Shown here piece after piece: positions 17,425-25,583 of a stretch of 64,000 bases of DNA. The notes beneath the pieces were generated by a model. It did not search any database, was not told where the DNA came from, and saw only the letters and a program-made list of their open reading frames with translations. This stretch comes from Paraburkholderia lycopersici. Lineage in GTDB: Bacteria; Pseudomonadota; Gammaproteobacteria; Burkholderiales; Burkholderiaceae. Position 1 is the first letter of the stretch; every line of letters starts with the position of its first letter. The stretch covers positions 62,001 to 126,000 of the forward strand of contig NZ_FMYQ01000002.1 of assembly GCF_900096975.1 (NCBI RefSeq), given 5' to 3'. A program made the position numbers and the translations under genes.

Positions 17425-18819
17425 TTACTTGCTGCGCGAAAGATGGCGCGAGGCGAGGAAGTAGTGGACCGCCGACCACACGAGCACCACGCTCACAGTC
17501 AGCATCGCGTAGCGGATGCCGTAGGCCGAGGCGTCGTGACACGCCGAAGCGAATGGCCCTTGAACCGCGGCTGCCGCGCCATGGAGGCCGTGCGCGCCCC
17601 CGGCTTCGCAAACCTGCTTGAACTGGCCCGCGGTGAAGAGGCGCGCCGCAAATCGATCGCTAAGGAATCCTACGGCTGTGGGCCCGAGCCCCTGACCCAC
17701 CAGATTCATGAGAAGGAACACACAAGCCGATGCCGTGGCGCGCATGCGCGGCTCGACAATGCCATGCACGACGGCGAAGGTCGGCCCGTTCCACATGCTC
17801 AGCGTGACCGTGGCAACGAAAATCAGCGCAACGGCAACGGGCCAGTGCCCCAGCGTGAACGCGATCGCGACGAGCGGGAAGCCGATCGCCGTGCCTAGCG
17901 CGGGCACCCAGGCATACCAGCGGCGGTTCTTCGCGCCCAGCGAATCGGCGAGCAGGCCGCCGAGCATGTTCCCGAAAATGCCGCCCACGCCGATCATGAA
18001 GCCGAAGATCAGGCCGGCCTGCGCGAAGCTCAGTCCATAGACGCGGTTCAGATAGATCGGGATGAACAGGTTGATGCCGTATTGCGCGAATCCGGCGACC
18101 ACGGTGCCCAGCAGCATCTGCACGAAGGCGCGGCTCGTGAAGAGGACCGTGAGCACCTCGCGCAGCGGCGGCACGGGGGCCGCGGCATGCATCGCGCCCT
18201 CTTCCGCCCCGCCGCGCTTCGGTTCGCGCAGCGTAAGCCAGGCGAGCAGGCCGAAAGCAAGTCCCGGCAGGCCGACCACGAAGAACACGGGACGCCACCC
18301 CATGTGCTGGACCATCAAGCCCCCGCCGAGCGCGCCGGCAAGCACGCCGATGGGCGGCCCGAACGCGTAGATGGAAAGCGCGCTGGCGCGGCGGCGCGGG
18401 CCGAACTGATCGGAGATCAACGAATGCGCGGTGGGCGTGCTGCCCGCCTCGCCGATGCCCACGCCAAGCCGGTACAGCAGCAGTTGCCAGTAGGCGCCTG
18501 CGGTACCGCACAGTGCCGTCATGATCGACCACGCACCGATCGACAGCGCGATCAGCACGACGCGATTGAAGCGTTCGGCCAGACGCGCGATCGGCAGGCC
18601 GAGCAGCGAATAGAAGATCGAGAACGCGAGCCCGTTGAGCAGGCCGAGCTGCAGGTCGCTCAGGTTCATCTCCATTTTCATCGACTGGCCGACGACTGCG
18701 ATGATGATCCGGTCGACGAAGCTCGATGCGTAGATCAGAACGAGCAGAAGCAGAAACCAGCTGCGATACCAGCCCGCTTCAGACCTGGCTCCCATGTTCT
18801 GGGCTGTCAGTTCCTTCAT
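17425..18819 (-). CDS. MFS transporter, Spinster-like
   Basis: A 464-residue major facilitator with about 12 membrane segments. The N-terminal segment reads LLLLVLIYASSFVDRIIIAV. LPIARLAERFNR between helices 2 and 3 is the MFS signature loop, and GVGIGEAGSTPTAHSLISDQ is characteristic of the Spinster/NynT-like group found next to aromatic catabolic genes. It probably imports the aromatic acid. Its upstream region carries a TTGTATGCCACAA near-palindrome resembling the GntR sites of this island, so it is probably co-regulated with the two catabolic operons. Confidence 0.92.
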   Translation of the reverse strand: MKELTAQNMGARSEAGWYRSWFLLLLVLIYASSFVDRIIIAVVGQSMKMEMNLSDLQLGLLNGLAFSIFYSLLGLPIARLAERFNRVVLIALSIGAWSIMTALCGTAGAYWQLLLYRLGVGIGEAGSTPTAHSLISDQFGPRRRASALSIYAFGPPIGVLAGALGGGLMVQHMGWRPVFFVVGLPGLAFGLLAWLTLREPKRGGAEEGAMHAAAPVPPLREVLTVLFTSRAFVQMLLGTVVAGFAQYGINLFIPIYLNRVYGLSFAQAGLIFGFMIGVGGIFGNMLGGLLADSLGAKNRRWYAWVPALGTAIGFPLVAIAFTLGHWPVAVALIFVATVTLSMWNGPTFAVVHGIVEPRMRATASACVFLLMNLVGQGLGPTAVGFLSDRFAARLFTAGQFKQVCEAGGAHGLHGAAAAVQGPFASACHDASAYGIRYAMLTVSVVLVWSAVHYFLASRHLSRSK

Positions 18820-19104
18820 TGTGGTGTCTCCGAGGTGAGCTTCAGGTGGTTGGTCGCCCGCCGTTTGTATGCCACAATGCTTCTGTGGGATTTTTTATTG
18901 ATTCTCTAGCATAAACTTTGGGTGCGCAAGAATAACCCGCGTCAAACACATCATCGTTTTCACTAGGGGAACTCGTCTAATAAAACGACTCGACGGAGAC
19001 CGGACGAACCTCGCCGGGCGCCAGCGCCCGCAGGCTCGAGTACGCTGGCGTTGGTGACTCGTGACGAAGAAACATAAGGGGAGCCAGGGACGGCGCAGAT
19101 CAAT
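18820..19104. other. Promoter region of the MFS-porin unit and adjacent non-coding DNA
   Basis: The left part holds the MFS ribosome-binding and promoter region, with the candidate operator at 18865-18877 and an AT-rich tract at 18885-18925. No coding pattern was recognised to the right of it. Confidence 0.5.
18865..18877. promoter_or_regulatory. TTGTATGCCACAA near-palindrome, candidate operator of the MFS-porin unit
   Basis: The minus-strand reading TTGTGGCATACAA shares the TGGCATAC core with the 16-base near-palindrome at 7967-7982. It lies 46 bases before the MFS start codon. This links transport to the same GntR control. Confidence 0.45.
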
Positions 19105-19332
19105 TTATTGCTTGCGCAACGAATAGGGTTTACCCGTGACTGGCGGGGCCGTGGCATATCCAGGGCCGGGTTCTGTTTTTATTCGATCGACAAGGCGTCG
19201 AAGCTTGCCAGGAAAGAAACGGTCGGCGAACGCGATCCATCGCCCGTACCGGCCCATCTGCGCTGCGCCGTTCAGGCCGGCAGCGCCAAGCCCCGTGAGC
19301 GGCAAGAGCGTGACCGCGAGACCGAGCCGCAT
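19105..19332 (-). CDS. Small hypothetical protein
   Basis: A possible 75-residue basic protein. It begins with a hydrophobic stretch (MRLGLAVTLLPLTGLGAAGL) and continues with an amphipathic basic part ending YSLRKQ. The residue usage looks more protein-like than the other frames of this gap. The open frame extends far upstream, but that part is Cys/Arg-rich and looks random. No clear ribosome-binding site precedes the ATG. No family was recognised, and it may not be a gene. Confidence 0.3.
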   Translation of the reverse strand: MRLGLAVTLLPLTGLGAAGLNGAAQMGRYGRWIAFADRFFPGKLRRLVDRIKTEPGPGYATAPPVTGKPYSLRKQ

Positions 19333-19734
19333 CGGCAGGCGGCCGGTCGCGAAAAGGCCAGCCGGGGCGCGCGAAAACGAACGGCACAACCGGCAGGATG
19401 CAGAGGCGCATTCGTGAGCGCACCGTCCACGAATGCGATGACACGGGTAACATAAGTTCGGTCTACAGACGAAATGCGCCACATGGCGTATTTCGGTGCC
19501 CGTGTATCGCGGGCATGTCCGGAACGTGCACGCCGCGCATCGCGGCATCGGCACGTCCGCACCGGCGCGCGAACATGGGCGGATATCAATACGCCGCCGT
19601 GTCAGGCGATCTGTATCTCCACGTATCGTGCTCCCACGGCGACACATGCTGTTTCAACGGGGCCGCGGCGGGACATTCTCCAGATACGTGGGAGCGGTCC
19701 AATACGCTCGTCTGTTCACTCAAGGAGACCCATC
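19333..19734. other. Intergenic region before the thioredoxin gene
   Basis: No gene was recognised. The last 20 bases contain AAGGAG, the ribosome-binding site of the following gene. No confident promoter was assigned. Confidence 0.5.
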
Positions 19735-20298
19735 ATGCTCGCTCGCCTCAAGATCGCCGCCGTTGCCTTCGGCCTCGCCGCTACCGCCGCGTTCGCCGCT
19801 TTTGCCTCCACCGACGAATCGGCGCGCGGCTCCGGCGCGCTGCAAACCGGCGCTCAAGCGCCCAATTTCACGGGCATCGACGCGTGGCTCAACAGTCCGC
19901 CGCTCGACCTGAAGCAGTTGCACGGCAAGGTCGTGCTCGTGGACTTCTGGGCCTTCGACTGCATCAACTGCGCGCACACTATCCCGCACCTCAAGGCGCT
20001 CGATGCGCGCTATCGCGACAAGGGACTGGTGGTGGTCGGCGTGCATACGCCGGAGTATTCGATCGAGCGCGATACCGCAAACCTGAAGAAGGCGATCCGG
20101 CAATATGGCATTACGTATCCGGTCGCACAGGATAACGGCTATGCGACTTGGAATGCCTATGGCAACCAGTATTGGCCGGCCATCTATCTCATCGACCAGA
20201 ATGGCAAGCTCGTCTATACCCACTTCGGCGAAGGGAATTACGCCCAGACGGAGCAGAAGATTCGGGATCTGCTCGGCATACACGACAAGCAAGGCTAA
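19735..20298 (+). CDS. TlpA/DipZ-like secreted thioredoxin-fold protein
   Basis: A 187-residue protein with a signal peptide or membrane anchor (MLARLKIAAVAFGLAATAAF). The AhpC/TSA-Redoxin fold includes the redox pair Cys76-Ile-Asn-Cys79 in DFWAFDCINC and a cis-Pro near YWPAIYLIDQNG. WAFDCINC with following PHLKALDARY matches the C-terminal thioredoxin domain of DipZ-like proteins. It probably works in the periplasm in disulfide exchange or peroxide detoxification. The ribosome-binding site is AAGGAG. A strong terminator follows, so the gene appears monocistronic. Confidence 0.9.
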   Translation: MLARLKIAAVAFGLAATAAFAAFASTDESARGSGALQTGAQAPNFTGIDAWLNSPPLDLKQLHGKVVLVDFWAFDCINCAHTIPHLKALDARYRDKGLVVVGVHTPEYSIERDTANLKKAIRQYGITYPVAQDNGYATWNAYGNQYWPAIYLIDQNGKLVYTHFGEGNYAQTEQKIRDLLGIHDKQG

Positions 20299-20307
20299 TT
20301 GTCTCGT

Positions 20308-20344
20308 GCCGCCGCCCCTCATATCAGGGGCGGCGGCTATTTTC
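20308..20344 (+). terminator. Rho-independent terminator after the thioredoxin gene
   Basis: GCCGCCGCCCCT (20308-20319) pairs perfectly with AGGGGCGGCGGC (20326-20337) around a CATATC loop, followed by TATTTT. It lies 9 bases after the stop codon. Confidence 0.9.
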
Positions 20345-20382
20345 GGGTACCGCCAGAATCAACCGGTTACGCCGCGCGCCGC

Positions 20383-21426
20383 TCACAGATGCGTGACCTG
20401 CAGGATGGCCTGCGCAAACTCCCGGGGCGCCTCCTGCGGGAGATTGTGGCCGATGCCGCCGCCGATGTTCCGGTGCTGATACTTGCCGGTGAACTTCTTC
20501 GCGTATGCGGCAGGCTCGGGATGCGGCGCGCCGTTGGCGTCGCCTTCCAGCGTGATGGTCGGCACCGTGATGGGCGGCGCGGCGGCAAGACGCTGCTCCA
20601 TGCCGTCGTACTTCGATTCGCCCTGCGCAAGTCCGAGGCGCCAGCGGTAGTTGGAGATCACGACGGCCACGTGATCCGCGTTCTGGAACGACGCGGCGCT
20701 GCGCGCGTAGGTGGCGTCGTCGAAATTCCACTTCGGCGAAGCGAGTTGCCAGATGAGCTTGTTGAACGCGTCGCGGTTCGCGGCATAGCCCTGCGCGCCG
20801 CGGTCGGTCGAAAAGTAGAACTGATACCACCACTGGAATTCGGCTTTCGGCGGCAGCGGCTTGCGGTTCGCTTCCTGGCTGCCGATCAGATAGCCGCTCA
20901 CGGAAACCAGCGCCTTCACGCGCTCGGGCCATAGCGCGGCGATGATATTGGCCGTGCGCGCGCCCCAGTCATAGCCGCCGAATACGGCCTGATCGATCTT
21001 CAACGCATCCATGAGCGCGACGATATCGACGGCGGTAACGGCTTGCTGGCCGTTGCGCGGCGTGTCGTCCGAGAGAAAGCGCGTCGAACCGTAGCCGCGC
21101 AGATACGGCACGATCACGCGATAGCCCGCTGCGGCCAGCATCGGCGCGACCTCGACGTAGCTATAGATGTCATACGGCCAGCCGTGCAGCAGGAACACCG
21201 CCGGACCGTTCTTCGGTCCCGCTTCGGCATAGCCCACGTTGAGCAGCCCCGCATCGATCTGCCTGATCGGGCCGAACGATACGCCGCTGCCCGTGCGCGA
21301 GTTTCCTTGCTCGCCGCCAGCCGACTGCGCGTGCGCGAGACCGCCGAATGCGAAATCCGCAAGCGTGAGACCAGCTAGCGACGTACCGAGAAGGCGGCGA
21401 CGCCGGACGTTGACGGGATCAGGCAT
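20383..21426 (-). CDS. Tat-exported alpha/beta hydrolase, epoxide hydrolase/haloalkane dehalogenase-like
   Basis: A 347-residue hydrolase. The N-terminus has a twin-arginine signal (VRRRRLLGTSLAGLTLADFA). The fold shows the oxyanion segment LLHGWPYD (His81), and the nucleophile elbow GGYDWGA has Asp153 instead of Ser, as in epoxide hydrolases, haloalkane dehalogenases and fluoroacetate dehalogenases. The catalytic His is in GGGIGHNLPQEAP. LRGYGSTRF is typical of the epoxide hydrolase-like group. Export to the periplasm is predicted. The neighbours give no clue to the substrate. Confidence 0.88.
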   Translation of the reverse strand: MPDPVNVRRRRLLGTSLAGLTLADFAFGGLAHAQSAGGEQGNSRTGSGVSFGPIRQIDAGLLNVGYAEAGPKNGPAVFLLHGWPYDIYSYVEVAPMLAAAGYRVIVPYLRGYGSTRFLSDDTPRNGQQAVTAVDIVALMDALKIDQAVFGGYDWGARTANIIAALWPERVKALVSVSGYLIGSQEANRKPLPPKAEFQWWYQFYFSTDRGAQGYAANRDAFNKLIWQLASPKWNFDDATYARSAASFQNADHVAVVISNYRWRLGLAQGESKYDGMEQRLAAAPPITVPTITLEGDANGAPHPEPAAYAKKFTGKYQHRNIGGGIGHNLPQEAPREFAQAILQVTHL

Positions 21427-21965
21427 GACCAGTTCTCCTTTTGGTGTGGATGAGGGCCGCGCCCAAACGGCTTGACCTCATGAATTCGCCCACCGGAAGG
21501 CCGGTCGATCAGACTCGCGGTGGGGGGCAAAACGCCTGGAGGAATTTATACTCGCGCACGGAGATCGCTTTGTATCGCAATGTGTACGCCCGAAGTACCT
21601 ACACAAAGCGAATCAAAAAAGCCGGCGCGCCACGCCGGCGACCAGGCAGCAAAAGATGACTGACGGTTTGCGCAAGAGCCGAGCGCGGCCACGCAGTAGC
21701 CGATGAATGCGCGTCGGCATTGAATGCAGACGGGGCCGAAAACGGGAGCGAGTGGCTACAACAGCGTCAACGGCGACGGGGCAGCACATTCGCTCCTGAG
21801 CGCCGGGGTTATGACGTGTCGCATGAGCGCAAATACCGCGCGTGGCAACGATGCCTGAAAATATCGGCCCTGTCCGCTGCGAGAGCGCGAATCGACGGTG
21901 TCGCTCGCCCGAGTGCCGCATCCCCGAGCCCCAGCTACGTCCAGAAAGCGCTCGCTCTTCGTCCG
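21427..21965. other. Intergenic region with terminator, no gene recognised
   Basis: 539 bases between the Tat hydrolase gene and the tetR stop codon. The part next to the hydrolase holds its promoter. A minus-strand terminator lies at 21616-21640. The 300 bases between tetR and that terminator are open in one frame but have no recognisable family and low protein-like character. Confidence 0.5.
21616..21640 (-). terminator. Rho-independent terminator, minus strand
   Basis: On the minus strand GCCGGCG, a five-base loop and CGCCGGC are followed by six T (21616-21621). It would end leftward transcription coming from tetR, about 325 bases after the tetR stop. Confidence 0.8.
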
Positions 21966-22571
21966 TCACGTAGATCGTGCGCGTCTGCGCGGCTTCACCA
22001 GCCTTTGCACCGCGCCCTCGGCGACATCCTTGAACAGGGCGACGCCGCCATAAGCGCGCGCGGCAAGCATGGCGCCGTAGACCACCGACACGAGCGTTAC
22101 CGCCTCGGTTTGAACCGACGAATCCAGTTTGATGAGATTGTCCTTCACACCCGATTCGAGCACCCGTTCGAGCCACGAAGCCAGGTTGCCGAAGAACGCT
22201 GTCACCCCTTGCGCCACTTCTTCGGGCAGCGATGGGAGCTCGGCGCCCAGCATGCCCGCGACGCAAAACGGAGCCGTGTCGTCCGCAATGCAGCGTTCCC
22301 AGTGGCCGATGTAGGCATGCAACTGGACAACGGCGTCGGCGCCACCCGCCAGGAGCGACGCCGCATCGGCGTCGAATGCTTCCTGCCACTCGTTCAACAC
22401 GGCGATCACGAGATCTGTCTTGGCGGGAAAGTGGTGGTGAATGCTCGCCTTGCGAATGTCGATCGCTTCCGCGATGTCGGCATAGCTGAACCCGTTGTAG
22501 CCACGACGCATGATGAGTTGCCGTCCCGCTGCAATGATCCTGTCTGCCGTAAGGTCCCCACTTGCCGTCAT
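21966..22571 (-). CDS. TetR/AcrR family regulator
   Basis: A 201-residue repressor. The N-terminal helix-turn-helix is GFSYADIAEAIDIRKASIHHHFPAKTDL-like (about residues 28-55 from the chosen start). The C-terminal part resembles TetR_C domains of the YxaF/LmrA kind (IADDTAPFCVAGMLGAELPS). Two Met codons are possible; the second, MTASGDL, has AGG six bases upstream and is preferred over the one at 22583. It is divergent from the secreted hydrolase gene, and two CTAG-centred palindromes lie between them, so it very probably represses both. Confidence 0.9.
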   Translation of the reverse strand: MTASGDLTADRIIAAGRQLIMRRGYNGFSYADIAEAIDIRKASIHHHFPAKTDLVIAVLNEWQEAFDADAASLLAGGADAVVQLHAYIGHWERCIADDTAPFCVAGMLGAELPSLPEEVAQGVTAFFGNLASWLERVLESGVKDNLIKLDSSVQTEAVTLVSVVYGAMLAARAYGGVALFKDVAEGAVQRLVKPRRRARST

Positions 22572-22578
22572 TTTACCT

Positions 22579-22592
22579 ACCATCTAGTCGGT
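22579..22592. promoter_or_regulatory. Imperfect CTAG-centred palindrome next to tetR
   Basis: ACCATCTAGTCGGT has the form ACC-N2-CTAG-N2-GGT. It lies just before the preferred tetR start. It shares the CTAG centre with the long palindrome 66 bases away. Confidence 0.45.
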
Positions 22593-22657
22593 TGAATTGT
22601 CGATAGCTTACGCCGGGTGGGGACCGATTGCCACTCGCAAAGATTTTCTTGCCTACC

Positions 22658-22681
22658 AGCCATCCTACTAGTAGGATGGCT
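22658..22681. promoter_or_regulatory. Perfect 24-bp palindrome, candidate TetR operator
   Basis: The left arm AGCCATCCTACT (22658-22669) is followed directly by its exact reverse complement (22670-22681), with no spacer. It stands between tetR and the divergent hydrolase gene, 57 bases before the latter's start. Zero-spacer palindromes of this size are typical TetR operators. A terminator is unlikely, since there is no loop or T-run. Confidence 0.7.
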
Positions 22682-22737
22682 TAATCGAACAGGCAATGGC
22701 CTGTCGAGTTCCCCGTTACCCATACCGGAGCATGAAA

Positions 22738-23508
22738 ATGAAAATTTCCTCATACGTAACCCGCATCGCCGCCGCCGTCGCCCTTTCGGCCGCCGCTCTC
22801 GGCTCGCAGGCCGCCACGGCCGCGCCGGTCAGGAATGTCGTCCTCGTCCACGGCTATTTCGCCGACGGTTCGGGGTGGCAAGCCGTGTCGAAGATCCTCG
22901 CGCGCGACGGCTACAAGGTCTCCGTGGTTCAGGAGCCCGAAACTTCGTTCGACGACGACGTCAAGGCGACCACCCGCGTGATCGATGCCCAGGACGGCCC
23001 GAGCATCCTCGTCGGCCACAGCTACGGCGGCGCGGTGGTGACCGAGGCCGGCAACGACGACAAGGTCGCGGGTCTCGTCTACGTCGCCGCGTTCCAGCCC
23101 GATACGGGCGAAACCCCGCTCGAACTGACCAGGAAGATGCCGCCCGCGACCAAGGCCATCAAGGCGACCGCCGACGGCCACCTGTACATCGATCCGGCCA
23201 GTTTCCACGAGGATTTCGCGGCCGACCTGCCCGCTTCCGAGGCCCGCTTCATGGCCATCTCGCAGGTAACACCCGCCGCACAATCGTTCGGTGTGCCAAT
23301 CACGCACGCCGCGTGGAGAACGAAACCGAGCTGGGCGGTCGTGGCGACGGCGGACCGCGCGATCAATCCCGACCTGGAGCGTTTCATGACACAGCGCGCA
23401 GGCAGCAAGACGGTCGAGATCGACTCGAGTCACGTGGCCTACATGTCACACCCGGCCGAGATCGCGAAACTGATCGAGCAGGCCGCAGCGCAATCCAGCA
23501 AGGAATGA
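22738..23508 (+). CDS. Secreted alpha/beta hydrolase (salicylate esterase/PnbA-like small hydrolase)
   Basis: A 256-residue hydrolase with a signal peptide (MKISSYVTRIAAAVALSAAA). NVVLVHGYFADGSGW is the oxyanion strand; the nucleophile elbow is VGHSYGGAV with Ser95, and the late His is in DSSHVAYMSHP. LVHGxFADGSxW is a signature of a small esterase group frequent in proteobacteria. Of two nearby Met codons, the second (22738) has GGAG at proper spacing. TetR control is likely. The substrate is unknown. Confidence 0.88.
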   Translation: MKISSYVTRIAAAVALSAAALGSQAATAAPVRNVVLVHGYFADGSGWQAVSKILARDGYKVSVVQEPETSFDDDVKATTRVIDAQDGPSILVGHSYGGAVVTEAGNDDKVAGLVYVAAFQPDTGETPLELTRKMPPATKAIKATADGHLYIDPASFHEDFAADLPASEARFMAISQVTPAAQSFGVPITHAAWRTKPSWAVVATADRAINPDLERFMTQRAGSKTVEIDSSHVAYMSHPAEIAKLIEQAAAQSSKE

Positions 23509-23962
23509 CGCCGCGCGGCGCGCTGCTCGGGCCATGTGCGCGATCCAGCGGCTCACATCGCCGACGCGTACAGGGTCGCACATTGCCAAACGCAATCGAC
23601 CGGCCCGAGGGCAGCGACAGCGCGCAATCGCTGCCTGACCTATACTAAAGAAACGTTTCAGGAAATCGGGCCATTAGATATTTTCTATTGTCCGTGGTAT
23701 CGAGCAGTCACATCGCCTCAGCCGCCAGTTATCACGATCTCGTGCAATGTCGTTGCACACGCTGGCCGGCGATGAAATAGCACGCGGCGGACGCGGCTGA
23801 ACGGAGCAGCAAACCTGCCGGGCGCAGACAAAAGCTGCGCACTGCGACGCGCATCGTCCCAGTGCGGATAAATACACCGACGACGGCGATTGCTCAAATC
23901 ATGGTCAAGCAGAAGGCGATCGGCTGCGTCGATATTCCAGCCCAAACATGGAGGATTGAGTC
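23509..23962. other. Intergenic region, no gene recognised
   Basis: 454 bases between the secreted hydrolase gene and the small secreted protein gene. GGAGG at 23951 serves the following gene. Moderate AT content around 23640-23700 may hold a promoter. No conserved coding pattern or RNA was recognised. Confidence 0.45.
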
Positions 23963-24265
23963 ATGCAGAAGGCAATCAGCACATTAATTGCGGCGGGTGC
24001 AGCGCTTGCGCTGGTGGGCGGCGCTTATGCACAGAGCAACAACACGCTGGCGACCCCGACCACCGTGTCGCCGGCCGCCAATACAACGAGCGCAACGAGC
24101 GGCTACGGCACGCCTGGCGCCACGAACTCGGACAGCGGCACGGGCGCCGCTTCGCAGAACTCGCTCTCGCAGAAGAGCACCGACACCAGTTCGACGTCCG
24201 ACACCAGCGCTTTCGGGAGCAACAATACGCTGGCGACGCCCACCACCGTATCGCCAGCCCACTAG
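23963..24265 (+). CDS. Small secreted Ser/Thr-rich protein with duplicated end motif
   Basis: A 100-residue protein with a clean signal peptide (MQKAISTLIAAGAALALVGG, cut after AYA). The mature part is almost all Ser, Thr, Ala, Gly and Asn, and is probably disordered. SNNTLATPTTVSPA occurs twice, right after the signal peptide (25-38) and at the C-terminus (86-99). The underlying DNA copies differ at several third positions, so the duplication is not recent and the peptide sequence seems conserved. GGAGG lies before the ATG. Function unknown. Confidence 0.75.
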   Translation: MQKAISTLIAAGAALALVGGAYAQSNNTLATPTTVSPAANTTSATSGYGTPGATNSDSGTGAASQNSLSQKSTDTSSTSDTSAFGSNNTLATPTTVSPAH

Positions 24266-24431
24266 CAACCGTTGAGCATGGCAACCAGGCGCAGATAACG
24301 TAGAGCGAACAACCGCTTCGAGCGCCTGGAGCACAGGTGGAGTCGCGACCAGCGCCATGGTTCGCGGAACATCGCCGGGCTTCGCTCAGTCGTGACCGAC
24401 CATTATTTCCCGCTGCCCGGCGCTAGAAGGA

Positions 24432-24463
24432 AAAGGCCGCTGCCCTCGTGGATAGCGGCCTTT
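24432..24463 (+). terminator. Terminator hairpin
   Basis: AAAGGCCGCT (24432-24441) pairs with AGCGGCCTTT (24454-24463) around a 12-base loop, followed by CTTATT. It is 166 bases after the small secreted protein gene and could also work in the other direction for the permease remnant. Confidence 0.75.
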
Positions 24464-24555
24464 CTTATTCCCGACATCTTCCTTTCAGTAGTCTGTGTGA
24501 CACCGATTGGCGGGATGCCCGTCCACGAATACGAATCGGGTTTGTCTGGAGCCGC

Positions 24556-24970
24556 CTAACGTCGGTTCACGACTCGATTGCGGCCGCATCGAAACGTGCG
24601 CCGCTTGATCGGTGAAAGGGCAGGCGTCGTTCTTTCCTGCTGCGAATTCACATCATCGACGATGCTCACGCGAATTCGCGCCCAGCATACCCGATCCTGT
24701 GGCCATGTCGCTTCATGCCCGCCATTCATCGAACGCGCCATGGCAACGGCGGCATACGAGCACGACGACGATGCTGCGCCAAGCAGACTCGCCCATGCGA
24801 TCGAGCGCGGCGAGGCATCCGGCAGCAGCTTCGACAACTCCGCGCGCGAGACCATCACTTCGACGGCCGCCGAGAACAGGAAACCAGGACTCAGGCCCCA
24901 GAACAATTGCCAGAGCATGGCGAACGCCATCCACAGGGCGTGCCCGACAGCGGAAAGCGCGTGCGTGGTA
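24556..24970 (-). pseudogene. Truncated permease of the YraQ/ArsP (DUF318) family
   Basis: The first part encodes ALSAVGHALWMAFAML, then SAAVEVMVSRAELSKLLPD and SPRSIAWASLLGAASSSCSY, which is the beginning of a YraQ-type permease including the conserved AASSSCSYAAVA motif. Resemblance stops after AMARSM (about base 24720); the remaining frame to 24556 is unrelated Arg-rich sequence. Normal members have more than 300 residues and 8 or more membrane segments, so this is a 5' fragment left by a deletion. No intact start was found; the similarity begins near 24970, upstream of the first ATG at 24930. It is divergent from marR. Confidence 0.75.
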
Positions 24971-25074
24971 ACCTCCCCGACGGCCGGGCGGCCGTCGTAG
25001 TCCCGTTACCGGCCGCAACCTGCTTGCCTGGCAACCGGGCAGTGGCACAACCGGCAACGCATCAGGGACAGCAC

Positions 25075-25494
25075 ATGAATTCAGGCAAATCATCCAGGCG
25101 TACGCTTCCGGGCAAGCGCGATCTCGAAGCCATGTCGGCGTTCCGGTACGACCTGCGGAAGTTTCTGCGGGCTTCAGAAGAAATTGCCAATGCCGCCGGC
25201 ATCACGACGCTCCAGTATCAGTTGCTGCTGCACGTGTGCGGCTTCCCCGACCGGCAATGGGCAACCGTAGGCGAACTCGCGGAGCGGTTGCAGGCGGCGC
25301 CGAACGGCACGGCAGCGCTCGTCTCGCGCTGCGAATCGGCGGGCCTCGTGAAGCGCAAACCCGATCCCGCCGACCGCCGCCAGGTGCAGGTCCACCTCAC
25401 GGCGAAAGGCGAGAAGTTCCTGCTCGAACTCGCGGCCGAACACAAGGCGATCTACGGCGCGTTTGGCTGGGTGTTCGACGAAGCAGGCGGCTAG
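25075..25494 (+). CDS. MarR family regulator
   Basis: A 139-residue winged-helix regulator. ITTLQYQLLLHVCGFPDRQWATVGELAERL (in pieces) covers the helix-turn-helix, and KRKPDPADRRQVQVHLT is the DxRxxxxxLT wing of MarR proteins. The start ATGAATTCAGG has AGGGA upstream; the same frame is open further upstream without family resemblance. It stands 89 bases before the ClC gene in the same direction, so it may control that gene, or the lost permease on its other side. Confidence 0.88.
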   Translation: MNSGKSSRRTLPGKRDLEAMSAFRYDLRKFLRASEEIANAAGITTLQYQLLLHVCGFPDRQWATVGELAERLQAAPNGTAALVSRCESAGLVKRKPDPADRRQVQVHLTAKGEKFLLELAAEHKAIYGAFGWVFDEAGG

Positions 25495-25583
25495 CCCCGG
25501 CCGCACTGGCCTGAAACGCCGCGCCGGTCGCCCAGCCAATTTATGTCACAATATGCCTTAAATGGCGTTTTTCCGGCGATCCC

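Noticed and set aside
24715..25074. Upstream extension of the marR frame
   Set aside because: It runs antisense through the permease remnant and has no MarR similarity before MNSGKSSRR.
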